Below, one piece after another: positions 27,216 to 35,551 of a stretch of DNA of 64,000 nt. This stretch comes from JAICJC01 sp963709425 (GTDB lineage: Bacteria; Actinomycetota; Thermoleophilia; Gaiellales; JAICJC01). Each line of letters begins with the position of its first letter. Position 1 is the first letter of the stretch. The stretch lies in the NCBI GenBank assembly GCA_963709425.1, contig CAVPWG010000002.1:434001-498000 (forward strand), in the 5' to 3' direction. The translations under genes were made by a program, and so were the position numbers. Under the pieces are notes generated by a model, which searched no databases, was not told the origin of the DNA, and saw only the letters and a list, made by a program, of their open reading frames with translations.

Positions 27216-28303
27216 CTCGCCGACGCGCGGACCCGCGCCGAGGCCTCGACCCGATCCACGCCGAGGGCCCGGAGGAGATCGACGGTCACCGACCGAACCT
27301 GACCGACGATGACGTGGAACGGCAGGGCGGCTGGGTGCGCGTCGAGGGCCGCCGAGACCAGGCGGGCGCCGCGAAGCGCGTGCTCGACGACGTCTCTGTC
27401 CGTCCTCCCGGCGAGCTCGGTCGGCAGGCCCTCGACCGCGAGCGCCAGCTCGCGGACGCCGTCCGAGAGGCCGGCCGGCGGGGTATCGCCGGCCTCGAGC
27501 GCCGTTCGCGCGGCCCTGGCGAGCACGCGAACGTTTCGCATGGCGTAGCCGATGTGCGGCGCGGCGACCGTGTAGCGCTCGACGTTGGCGATAGCTGTCC
27601 ACTGGGCCGGCGCGATGAGCGCGGTCTCGCGGGCCTGCCGGAGCAGCTGCTCGAAGCGGCTGTCGAAGCCCGCGGCGGCGTTCGCGCGGGTGAGTGCTCG
27701 CGCAGCCGAGGCGGCGTCGCGCTCGTCGAGCGCCGCAGCGACATCGACGAGCACGCCCCGGATTTCGGCCAGCGCCGGCTCGAGCGCCCGGCGAAGCTCT
27801 GCGAGCGGATTCCGTGGTGCGACGACGAGCACGGCGAGGCCGATGAAGCCCCCGACGAGCGCATCGACGAACCGGGCCGGGGCGGCGTTCGTCGAAGGCA
27901 GTGCGGCGATCAGCACCGCCGAACTGGCGGCCTGCGACGCGATCAGCCGCCCGCCGCCGAGCATGATCGCGGCGCCGACCGCGAGCAGCACCACGAGGCT
28001 GATCTGAAGTGCGCCCGACCCGATGGCCTGGATGATGAGATCGCCGACCCCGATGCCGAGGGCGATGCCGAGCACCATCTCGACCGCCCGCCGGCTGCGC
28101 TCGCCCGGGACGACGCCGAGGACGATGGTCGACGCGACCGGTGCGAAGTACGTGTTGGTGTGCCCGATCAGGTTGTGCGCGACGAACCACGACAGGCCGG
28201 CTGCGACCGACATCTGGACGACCTGCCAGCGAGCAGATCGGAGTGCTGCGGCGCGCGACCGCACGTGCACCCGCATCCGCGTCGAGAGGGATTCACCGGC
28301 CAC
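27212..28303 (-). CDS. FUSC / aromatic acid exporter-like membrane protein
   Basis: 363 residues with about six N-terminal helices (for example VAAGLSWFVAHNLIG, IVLGVVPGERSRRAVEMVLGIALGIGVGDLI) and a long cytoplasmic helical C-terminus. The motif PVAST followed by ERSRRAVEMVLG is typical of the FUSC/ArAE family, which includes the AaeB-type exporters. Likely exports an organic acid; substrate not determinable. Confidence 0.82.
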   Translation of the reverse strand: MAGESLSTRMRVHVRSRAAALRSARWQVVQMSVAAGLSWFVAHNLIGHTNTYFAPVASTIVLGVVPGERSRRAVEMVLGIALGIGVGDLIIQAIGSGALQISLVVLLAVGAAIMLGGGRLIASQAASSAVLIAALPSTNAAPARFVDALVGGFIGLAVLVVAPRNPLAELRRALEPALAEIRGVLVDVAAALDERDAASAARALTRANAAAGFDSRFEQLLRQARETALIAPAQWTAIANVERYTVAAPHIGYAMRNVRVLARAARTALEAGDTPPAGLSDGVRELALAVEGLPTELAGRTDRDVVEHALRGARLVSAALDAHPAALPFHVIVGQVRSVTVDLLRALGVDRVEASARVRASAS

Positions 28304-28345
28304 GTGCTCGCCGGGATCCTACTGGCCGCGTGAGGAGTCGGGCCG

Positions 28346-28531
28346 CTACGTCGCGTGGCGGTGCGGCGTCCGGGCGGCGCGTGCCGCCTGGTCGACGGCC
28401 TCGGAGCGCCCGCAGCGGAGGCACTGGCGAACCCGCTCATCTCCCATGAGATCCAGCCGGCGGTAGATCCACTTGTGGCCGACGCGGACGCATCGCGCTC
28501 GGCGGCGGAGTCGGCGGAGCACGCCGATCAA
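28346..28531 (-). CDS. Small Cys-containing basic protein
   Basis: Possible 61-residue protein with C-V-R-V-GHKW and C-x2-C (CLRCGR) elements that could form a zinc ribbon, flanked by Arg-rich ends. The start would be TTG at 28531 or GTG at 28522, without a clear ribosome site. Similar short GHxW/CxxC proteins are common in actinobacteria. Real but uncertain. Confidence 0.45.
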   Translation of the reverse strand: MIGVLRRLRRRARCVRVGHKWIYRRLDLMGDERVRQCLRCGRSEAVDQAARAARTPHRHAT

Positions 28532-28663
28532 CGTGTGTCGGAGTTGGGCACGACCGTCTGACGCAGGTCGGGGCGTTCGGTTCGGTCGTGACCGGCTGCC
28601 GTCTCACCGTTCTCCAATCCCAGATCCGGTTGTCGCTTGCGGATTCCGGGGCGCGGTCGCACC

Positions 28664-29206
28664 ATGGTCGGCGAGGTGCAGTTGGACGAGACCGCCGTCG
28701 TAGACAACGCCCGAGCGAGGGATGAGGGCGCGTTTGCCGAGTTGGTGGTGAAGTACGCGCCGATGGTGTTGGGCATTGCGCTCGCATCGACGGGCAGCCG
28801 GCTGGATGCGGAAGACGTGGTCCAGGAGACCTTCCTCGTGGCGTGGCTCGCGCTGCCGCAGTTCCGCGGCGATTCCGCCTTCTCGACCTGGCTCTACCGC
28901 CTCGCTCGGAGCCGCTGCGCGGATCGCGCCAGGCGAGCGGCGGTGCGGCCGCGGCTGGCCCGGCACGCCGGCGACGAGGCGGCGGAGGCGGCGTCGCCGG
29001 ATCCGGAGCGGCGAAAGACCGCGCTCGCGATTCTCGCGGCGGCGGCCGGGCTGCCCCTCCCACAGCGTCAGGCCATCCTCTGGCGAGACGTCCAGGGGCT
29101 CTCCTACGAGGAGGTCGCAGACCGCCAGGACGTGTCGGTGGGGACGGTGCGGTCGCGCATCGCGGCGGCCCGGCAGCGGATCGCTGACGAGGTGGGCGGG
29201 GCCTAG
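28664..29206 (+). CDS. ECF-type sigma factor preceding MMPL exporter
   Basis: 180 residues. Region 2: LDAEDVVQETFLVAWLALPQF and FSTWLYRLARSRCADRARR; region 4: LPLPQRQAILWRDVQGLSYEEVADRQDVSVGTVRSRIAAARQRI. No anti-sigma gene is adjacent. The MMPL exporter starts 113 bases downstream and its leader carries a 19-base element repeated before a second exporter at 35.5 kb, which makes a sigma-specific promoter possible (inference). Confidence 0.92.
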   Translation: MVGEVQLDETAVVDNARARDEGAFAELVVKYAPMVLGIALASTGSRLDAEDVVQETFLVAWLALPQFRGDSAFSTWLYRLARSRCADRARRAAVRPRLARHAGDEAAEAASPDPERRKTALAILAAAAGLPLPQRQAILWRDVQGLSYEEVADRQDVSVGTVRSRIAAARQRIADEVGGA

Positions 29207-29219
29207 CCGCCGCGGGAAC

Positions 29220-29260
29220 ACACCAGAAACCCGCCCCCGAAGGTACAAGGTTCCCGACCC
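29220..29260 (+). repeat. Leader repeat, copy 1 (ACACCAGAAACCCGCCCCC)
   Basis: The first 19 bases recur exactly at 35477-35495 and the next 20 or so are similar (GAA-GG-CAAG-TTCC order). Both copies lie 35-60 bases upstream of an exporter start codon. Could be a promoter recognised by the adjacent sigma factor, or an interspersed palindromic-type repeat. Confidence 0.6.
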
Positions 29261-29319
29261 TCGGCCCGCTCCCGTAGATGGAAGGGTGAACGAGTCCTTC
29301 CTCTGCGATTGGAGCAGCG

Positions 29320-31611
29320 ATGAAGACTCGCATCGACCGGCACACCCCGGAGGAGCCGCCCGGGTCCCCGCATCCGCCCCGCACGAATGTGGCGGGTCGA
29401 ATGGGGCGCTGGAGCGCGCGCCACCGCAAGATCGCGATCTTCGGATGGCTCGGATTCGTGGTTGTCGCGTTCGTGGTCGGCAACATGGTCGGCGCCACCA
29501 AGATCGACAACAACACGTCGGGTGTCGGCGAGTCGGGGCGGGCCGATCGGATTCTCGACGCCGGCTTCAAGCAGCCTGCAGGCGAGACGGTGCTCATCCA
29601 GAGCGAGACGGTCGATGCAAACGACCCGGCGTTCCAGGCCGTCGTCGCCGACGTCGTTGCGTCGGTCTCGGCGTTCGGCTTCGTCGAGCACGTTCGCTCG
29701 CCGACCGACCCCGGCAACGAAGCCCAGATCTCCCCGAACGGGCGCGCGGCGCTCGTGGACTTCGACGTCACGGGGGACGCGATCGACGCGCCGTTGAAGA
29801 TCAATCCGGTCGTCGACGCAGTCGCCGACATCCAGAAGGCGAATCCGCAGTTCTTCGTCGGCGAGTTCGGCGACGCCAGCACCGACAAGCAGATCGAGGG
29901 AGCGTTCCTGGACGACCTCGCGAAGGCCGGCATGCTCTCGCTGCCGGTGACGCTCATCATCCTGGTGGTCGTCTTCGGAAGCCTGGTCGCCGCGGGCATA
30001 CCGCTCCTGCTCGCGCTGACGGCCATCTTCGCCACGTTCGGGCTCATCGCGATCCCGAGCTCGCTGGTGCCCATCGACGAGACCGTCTACGAGCTCATTC
30101 TCCTGATCGGGCTCGCGGTCGGCGTCGACTACTCGATGTTCTACCTGAAGCGGGAGCGCGAGGAGCGCGCCGCGGGGCGCAGTGAGGCGGCGGCGCTCGA
30201 GGCTGCTGCAGCCACATCCGGCCGCTCGGTGCTGATCTCCGGGCTGACGGTGATCATCGCGATGGCCGGCATGTTCTTCGCCGGGATCCAGGGGATGACG
30301 GAGTTCGGCCTGGGGACGATCATGGTGGTCGCCGTGGCGATGGTCGGCTCGTTGACCGTCCTGCCGGCTGTGCTCTCGAAGCTCGGCGACCGCGTCGACC
30401 GGGGCCGCGTTCCCTTCGTCGGCCGCCTTCGCCGCGACGGGAGCGACGGCCGCATCTGGGGCGCGATCATCGACCGGGTGCTCCGGCGACCGCTGGTCTC
30501 GATCGCGCTCTCCGGCGGCCTGCTCGTCGCCCTCGCGCTGCCGGCGCTTCAGCTCCACATCGTGAACGCGAGCCCGGAGACGTACCCGGCAAACCTGCCC
30601 GTCATCAAGACCTACAAGCAACTCCAGAAGGCCTTCCCCGGGGACGGGATCCCCGCCAACGTCGTCGTCAAGGCCGAGGACGTCCGATCGCCGGAGGCCG
30701 AGAGCGCGATCTCCGACCTCAAGCGGCGTGCGCTCGCGAGCGATGAGCTGAACGGGCCCATCACCGTCGACATCAACAGGGCGGGTACCGTCGCCAGCAT
30801 CGCCGTCCCGGTGGACGGCTCGGGCTCCGACAGCCCGTCGAACGCGTCGCTCGCGGTGCTGCGCGACGACATCGTGCCTGCCACGGTCGGCACGATCCCC
30901 GGCGCCGAGGTCGGCGTGTCCGGGTTCACGGCCCAGTCGAAGGACTTCAGCGACAAGATCAAGGCGGTCGCCCCGCTCGTGTTCGGCTTCGTGCTGGTGT
31001 TCGCCTTCGGGCTCCTGCTGTTCGCGTTCCGATCGCTGGTGATCGCGGTGAAGGCGATCGTGCTCAACCTGCTTTCGGTGGCCGCGGCCTACGGCATCCT
31101 CGTGCTCGTGTTCCAGCATGGCATCGGCAAGGGGCTGCTCGGCTTCGACTCCACCGCCGGCATCGACTCATTCCTGCCGATCTTCATCTTCGTGATCCTG
31201 TTCGGGCTTTCGATGGACTACCACGTGTTCATCCTGAGCCGGATCCGCGAGGCCTACGACCGCGGCATGAGCACCGAGCAGGCGATCACTCATGGGATCA
31301 AGACGACGGCAGGCGTTGTCACCAGCGCCGCGATCGTGATGGTCTGCGTCTTCTCGGTGTTCGCCACGCTCCAGATGCTCATTTTCAAGCAGTTCGGCGT
31401 CGGCCTTGCGGCGGCCATCCTGATCGACGCCACGGTCGTCCGGGCGATCCTGCTGCCGGCATCGATGAAGGTCCTCGGCGACTGGAACTGGTACCTGCCC
31501 AGGTGGCTCGAGTGGCTGCCGCACCTCGAGCACGGTGGCTCGATCGAGCCTCCTGCGCCGGCTGCCCCACCCGTCACGGCGTCTCGAGCCCTTGGCACCA
31601 GCGGAGACTGA
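29320..31611 (+). CDS. MMPL/RND-family exporter
   Basis: 763 residues, twelve predicted helices in two homologous halves: a first helix IAIFGWLGFVVVAFVVGNMVG, a large extracytoplasmic domain, then a five-helix block containing GVDYSMFYLKRERE, and in the second half the equivalent GLSMDYHVFILSRIREAYDRG. The GxDYxxF motif with the charged follow-on is the proton-relay signature of MMPL proteins, which export lipids or drugs. It follows an ECF sigma gene and overlaps nothing upstream; the downstream hydrolase gene starts 10 bases after its stop. Confidence 0.93.
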   Translation: MKTRIDRHTPEEPPGSPHPPRTNVAGRMGRWSARHRKIAIFGWLGFVVVAFVVGNMVGATKIDNNTSGVGESGRADRILDAGFKQPAGETVLIQSETVDANDPAFQAVVADVVASVSAFGFVEHVRSPTDPGNEAQISPNGRAALVDFDVTGDAIDAPLKINPVVDAVADIQKANPQFFVGEFGDASTDKQIEGAFLDDLAKAGMLSLPVTLIILVVVFGSLVAAGIPLLLALTAIFATFGLIAIPSSLVPIDETVYELILLIGLAVGVDYSMFYLKREREERAAGRSEAAALEAAAATSGRSVLISGLTVIIAMAGMFFAGIQGMTEFGLGTIMVVAVAMVGSLTVLPAVLSKLGDRVDRGRVPFVGRLRRDGSDGRIWGAIIDRVLRRPLVSIALSGGLLVALALPALQLHIVNASPETYPANLPVIKTYKQLQKAFPGDGIPANVVVKAEDVRSPEAESAISDLKRRALASDELNGPITVDINRAGTVASIAVPVDGSGSDSPSNASLAVLRDDIVPATVGTIPGAEVGVSGFTAQSKDFSDKIKAVAPLVFGFVLVFAFGLLLFAFRSLVIAVKAIVLNLLSVAAAYGILVLVFQHGIGKGLLGFDSTAGIDSFLPIFIFVILFGLSMDYHVFILSRIREAYDRGMSTEQAITHGIKTTAGVVTSAAIVMVCVFSVFATLQMLIFKQFGVGLAAAILIDATVVRAILLPASMKVLGDWNWYLPRWLEWLPHLEHGGSIEPPAPAAPPVTASRALGTSGD

Positions 31612-31621
31612 CGGGCGGGAT

Positions 31622-32890
31622 GTGCCGCCGGCAGACACACCTGCCGGCGGCACAACTGCGCTGGTCGCTGTCGGCGTCTTTGTGATCGCCGTCCACGTGG
31701 CCGACGACAACTTCGTGCAGCCGCAGCCGGGCACGTTGGCGCGCGACCATCTCGTGAGCGGCCTTGTGCCACTGGCCGTCCTGGCGCTCGCGGCGGTGGC
31801 GTACCCGCGTCTCAGCGGGGGTGGCCGCGCGGCGGTCGCGTTGGTGCTGGGCGTGTTCGGCATCGTGGCCGGCAGCGAGGCCGTCTACTACACGATCGAC
31901 CCCGGCCCGTCAGGCGACGACTACACCGGGCTCCTCTGCGTGCTCGCGGGCCTGGTGCTGGTTGCCGTCGGAGGGGTGACGCTGTGGACGACGCGGCGGC
32001 GGGATGGAACTCGTCGTCGCAGGTACGCCCGCCGTTCCCTGACCGGCGTCGCCGGCATCGTGTTCCTGTTCTACATCCTGTTCCCGCTGGGGGTGAGCTA
32101 CGTCAGCACCCACGTCGGCCGGCTTCCCGCGAGCGATGTGGACCTCGGCGGGCGGGCCGAGGACGTGACCTTCACGACGAGTGACGGCATCAGGATCGCC
32201 GCGTCGTACATCCCATCCCGGAACGGGGCGGCCGTGATCGCCTTCCCGGGCCGGTCGGGCCCACAGGCGCACGCCCGGATGCTGGCCCGGCACGGGTACG
32301 GCGTCCTGCTCTTCGACCTGCGCGGTGACGGCGAGAGCGGCGGCGATCCCAACGGTTTCGGCTGGGACAGCGACAAGGACGTCATGGCCGCGGTCGCGTA
32401 CCTGAAACGGCGGCCGGACGTCCGCCCAGGCGGCATCGGCGGACTCGGACTCTCGGTCGGCGGTGAGCTGCTCCTGCAGGCTGCGGCAGAGACCGATGAC
32501 CTGCGGGCCGTCGTCTCGGAGGGCGCCGGCTCCCGGTCGATCGGAGAGGATCTCGAGAGACCGGGTACCGACAACTGGGTCGCGTCCTTCCCGATCGCCG
32601 CGATGATCAGCGCCGGGACCGCCGTCTTCTCCAATACGCCGCCACCGCCGCACCTCAAGGATCTCGTCGGCGAGATCGCGCCGCGCTCCGTGTTTCTGAT
32701 CTACACCACCCACGGCGTCGACACGGAGGATCTGAACCCGCAGTACTACGCGGCGGCCGGCGAGCCCAAGACGATCTGGGTGATCCCCGAGGCCGGGCAC
32801 ACGGGTGGGTTGACGGCCCGCCCGGACGAGTACGAGCGGCGCGTCGTCGCCTTCTTCGACGGTGCGCTCGGAGGCCGTGGGGCCACGTAG
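31622..32890 (+). CDS. Membrane-anchored alpha/beta hydrolase
   Basis: 422 residues from GTG 31622, just after GGGCGGGA. Four N-terminal helices (to about residue 150) precede a hydrolase domain with nucleophile elbow GLGLSVGGE, RGDGESGGDPNGFGWDSDKDV, and a final His in IPEAGHTGG. Hydrolases of this layout (multi-helix anchor plus BAAT/DLH-like domain) are seen in actinobacteria but their substrates are unknown. It follows the MMPL gene closely and is likely co-transcribed. Confidence 0.82.
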   Translation: MPPADTPAGGTTALVAVGVFVIAVHVADDNFVQPQPGTLARDHLVSGLVPLAVLALAAVAYPRLSGGGRAAVALVLGVFGIVAGSEAVYYTIDPGPSGDDYTGLLCVLAGLVLVAVGGVTLWTTRRRDGTRRRRYARRSLTGVAGIVFLFYILFPLGVSYVSTHVGRLPASDVDLGGRAEDVTFTTSDGIRIAASYIPSRNGAAVIAFPGRSGPQAHARMLARHGYGVLLFDLRGDGESGGDPNGFGWDSDKDVMAAVAYLKRRPDVRPGGIGGLGLSVGGELLLQAAAETDDLRAVVSEGAGSRSIGEDLERPGTDNWVASFPIAAMISAGTAVFSNTPPPPHLKDLVGEIAPRSVFLIYTTHGVDTEDLNPQYYAAAGEPKTIWVIPEAGHTGGLTARPDEYERRVVAFFDGALGGRGAT

Positions 32891-32893
32891 CGA

Positions 32894-33508
32894 TCAGACG
32901 AGGTTCTGGAGGATCCGCACGATCGCCGCCCCGATCGTGAGGATGAGGATGACGCCGCCCGTGCCGATGACGATGCCGATCGCCAGCACGACGAGGTCCG
33001 CAAGGATGATCGCGAGCGCGATGGCGACGGCGCCCAGGGCGGGCAGCGTGTCGAGCCCGGAGAACGGTGGCGCGGCGGCGGCGGCAACCGCAAGCGCCGC
33101 CAGGAGCAGGCCCAGCAGCCGCAGCATCCATCCCTGCTCGAAGAGCCGTGCGCCGCGCGGCCGGGAGAATCGCTCGACGAGCCGGATGCGGCGGATCATG
33201 AACGGGATGGCCTTGTCGGTCGTCGCCGGGCCGAGCTCGCGGTGCTGCCAGCGTTCCGGCAGCCAGATCGTGCGCCGGCCGAGCACCATCTGCACGGCGA
33301 GAACGATGGTAATGGCCTCGAACACATGGCTGATCCCTCCGGTGGGGAGGGGCAGGGCGGGCAGGAACATCAGGAGCAGAATTGTGACGGCGAAGCTTTT
33401 CTCCGCGAACACGTCGCCCAGCGCCCCGAGCGTCTTGGTCTCGTCGCTCGTAAGCCAGCGCTCGAGCTGATGGCTGAATTGCTCGTCTGTGTCCGTGACT
33501 TCGCTCAT
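32894..33508 (-). CDS. ExoD-family membrane protein
   Basis: 204 residues. Cytosolic N-terminus, then the ExoD hallmark LMFLPALPLPTGGISHVFE, QMVLGRRTIWLPERW and several C-terminal helices. ExoD was named for exopolysaccharide production in rhizobia; its biochemical role is still unclear. Convergent with the hydrolase gene (3 bases apart) and divergent from the isochorismatase-like gene. Confidence 0.88.
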   Translation of the reverse strand: MSEVTDTDEQFSHQLERWLTSDETKTLGALGDVFAEKSFAVTILLLMFLPALPLPTGGISHVFEAITIVLAVQMVLGRRTIWLPERWQHRELGPATTDKAIPFMIRRIRLVERFSRPRGARLFEQGWMLRLLGLLLAALAVAAAAAPPFSGLDTLPALGAVAIALAIILADLVVLAIGIVIGTGGVILILTIGAAIVRILQNLV

Positions 33509-33546
33509 CGCTCCTCGGGAGTCCCAGCGCGCTACCGTCTCGAATC

Positions 33547-34197
33547 ATGGAGCACCTGCATGATCTCCCGATCCCACGTACCCTGGACGAGGCCTGCGAA
33601 CCCCGTCGGCTGGCGCTTGTCGTCTACGACATGCAGGCCGGCATCCTCGGCCAGATCGCCGACCGCGAACGGGTCGTCGTTCAGGTCGTGCGAACGCTCG
33701 AGGCCGCGCGCGCCGCGCAGGTGCGCACCGTCTTCATGCGCCACGTGACGCTTCCGACCGCGCTGATGGGGGCGGCCCAGGTCAGGATGTGGATGGCCTG
33801 GCAGCACGCCGGGCGTGCAGCCGACGTCGTGTCGCCGTTTCCGCCGGACGCGCCTCAAACCGGCCTCATCCCGGAGCTGGCTCCGAATGCGGACGAGGCT
33901 GTGATCGACAAGGTGACGATGTCGGCGTTCGAGGGCACGCCGCTCGACATCGTCCTGCGCGACTGCGGGGTTACGGCGGTGGCCATCGTCGGCGTAGCCC
34001 TGGAGGTGGGAATCGAGCCGACGGCCCGGCATGCCGCGGACCTCGGCTACATCCCGATCGTCGTCACCGACGCCTGTGGCGCCGGCGACGCCGCGGCGGG
34101 TGCGCGTGCGCTTGCAACGCTCGAGTTCGCCGGCGACGCCATCCTCACCGACGTCTCCGCGTTCACGCGAGCGCTGGCCGTCACAGATCGCGCCTGA
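33547..34197 (+). CDS. Isochorismatase-like protein lacking the catalytic Cys
   Basis: 216 residues. The family's Asp (YDMQ, Asp28) and Lys (DKVTMSAF, Lys122) are present, but where the nucleophilic Cys normally sits (GVxTxxCVE) the sequence is GVALEVGIEPT, with Gly155 replacing Cys. Such proteins can be hydrolases with altered chemistry or have lost activity. The rest of the fold, including TARHAADLGYIPIVVTDACG, is well conserved. Confidence 0.85.
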   Translation: MEHLHDLPIPRTLDEACEPRRLALVVYDMQAGILGQIADRERVVVQVVRTLEAARAAQVRTVFMRHVTLPTALMGAAQVRMWMAWQHAGRAADVVSPFPPDAPQTGLIPELAPNADEAVIDKVTMSAFEGTPLDIVLRDCGVTAVAIVGVALEVGIEPTARHAADLGYIPIVVTDACGAGDAAAGARALATLEFAGDAILTDVSAFTRALAVTDRA

Positions 34198-34216
34198 TTG
34201 GGGGCAGCGCGTGACG

Positions 34217-35038
34217 TTACACCGCGTGGGCCGCGCGGCACCGCTCCAGCAGGCGGTCGTCTCCGAGCTGCTCGGCGCATGCCGCCCAGGCGCTCGTCGG
34301 CCCGCGCCAGCGCAGGGCGTCGGCGGCCGGAAAGAGCTCGCTATCGGCCCTCAGGGTCGCCAGGTCCTTGAACAGCAGCGCCAGCTCCCGACGCTCCCCG
34401 AGCACCTCGGGCGGGAAGTCCTCGATCGCACCGTGCTGGTTCACGAGCCGGGCGGCCGTGACGGCGCCGATCCCGGGGATGCCCGGATACCCGTCCGCCG
34501 AGTCGCCGACGAGCGCGAGGAAGTCGGGGATCCGTGCCGGCTCCACCCCGAACTTCTCCCGGACCCCGTCCGCATTTCGGACGGACTGCGCCCGGCGGTC
34601 GATCTGCACGACCCGATCGCCCCGCACGCTCTGGGCCAGATCCTTGTCGGGCGTCCAGATGCGCACCTGGTCGACGCCCTCATCCGCGCAGGCGATCCGC
34701 GCCGCCGCTGCGAGCGCGTCGTCGGCCTCCAGCTCGACCATCGGCCAGACGGCGATCCCCATCGCCGCCAGCGACTCCTCGAGTGGCTCGAACTGCGCGC
34801 GGAGAGCTGGGTCGACGCCGAGCCCCGTCTTGTAGCCCGGCCAGAGGTCGTTCCGGAACGACTCGATGACGTGGTCGGTCGCAACGCCCACGTGCGTCGC
34901 CCCGTCCTCGACCATCTGGAGCACTGAATGCAGCACGCCGATCACCGCGCCGTAGCGCCGGTCGCCGCCCCCCGCTCGGCGACGGCCGTAGAACTGGCGG
35001 AAGAGCTCGTACGTGCCGTCGATGAGGTGGATCACCAT
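34217..35038 (-). CDS. 5'-3' exonuclease (Pol I N-terminal / FEN-like)
   Basis: 273 residues, stand-alone 5' nuclease. Acidic metal-binding residues are visible in IHLIDGTYELFRQF, the Asp/Glu cluster ELEADDALAAAA, WTPDKDLAQ and the H3TH element GDSADGYPGIPGIGAVTAARLV, typical of PolA-type 5' nucleases and flap endonucleases. Likely acts in repair or Okazaki fragment processing. GTG/ATG choice is settled by MVIHLIDGTY. Confidence 0.93.
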   Translation of the reverse strand: MVIHLIDGTYELFRQFYGRRRAGGGDRRYGAVIGVLHSVLQMVEDGATHVGVATDHVIESFRNDLWPGYKTGLGVDPALRAQFEPLEESLAAMGIAVWPMVELEADDALAAAARIACADEGVDQVRIWTPDKDLAQSVRGDRVVQIDRRAQSVRNADGVREKFGVEPARIPDFLALVGDSADGYPGIPGIGAVTAARLVNQHGAIEDFPPEVLGERRELALLFKDLATLRADSELFPAADALRWRGPTSAWAACAEQLGDDRLLERCRAAHAV

Positions 35039-35056
35039 CGGACTGCGGCGTCGGCG

Positions 35057-35398
35057 CTAGCGCCGATCGAACTCGTCGTCGATCACCTGCTGGAGGGCTG
35101 TGAGCGGTTCGTCCTCTCCGGAACCGTTGTAGGCGGCATTCGTCGCCGTCACGACCTGCCGCAGGACGGCGATGTCGGCTCGCAGCGCCTCGGGGTTCGT
35201 GCGGGTTCGCAGCCGGATGGACTCGCCGGTGACGGTCCAGGCCTGCGCGGCCGATTGCGCCACCCTCGCAGCAAAGATGGACATCCACCGCGGATCGGCC
35301 GTCTCGCTCAGGGGAAAATCGACAAGAACCATCCCTGAGTCCGCGGGATCCTCGCGCATCCCCGGTTTCCCAAGTTCGAGCGTCAGCTCTGTTGGCAT
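35057..35398 (-). CDS. Hypothetical cytoplasmic protein
   Basis: 113 residues, no signal or membrane segment, acidic N-terminus (PTELTLELGKPGMREDPADSG) and a helical C-terminus. I do not recognise a family. It lies 18 bases from the exonuclease start on the same strand and may be co-expressed with it. Confidence 0.6.
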   Translation of the reverse strand: MPTELTLELGKPGMREDPADSGMVLVDFPLSETADPRWMSIFAARVAQSAAQAWTVTGESIRLRTRTNPEALRADIAVLRQVVTATNAAYNGSGEDEPLTALQQVIDDEFDRR

Positions 35399-35476
35399 CG
35401 CGTACCTCGAGACGGCTTCGCTTCGCGCCGAGCAACTCGCACCGTAGCTTGAGCTGGCACGGATCGGCCACTGCGG

Positions 35477-35520
35477 ACACCAGAAACCCGCCCCCCAGAA
35501 TGGCAAGTCTTCCGCCTTCC
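35477..35520 (+). repeat. Leader repeat, copy 2 (ACACCAGAAACCCGCCCCC)
   Basis: Exact 19-base match to 29220-29238 followed by a degenerate continuation. It is 32 bases from the MFS exporter start codon, the equivalent position to copy 1 before the MMPL exporter. Confidence 0.6.
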
Positions 35521-35551
35521 ACCTGGCATCACAGCCTGCGAGGGTTGGTCG

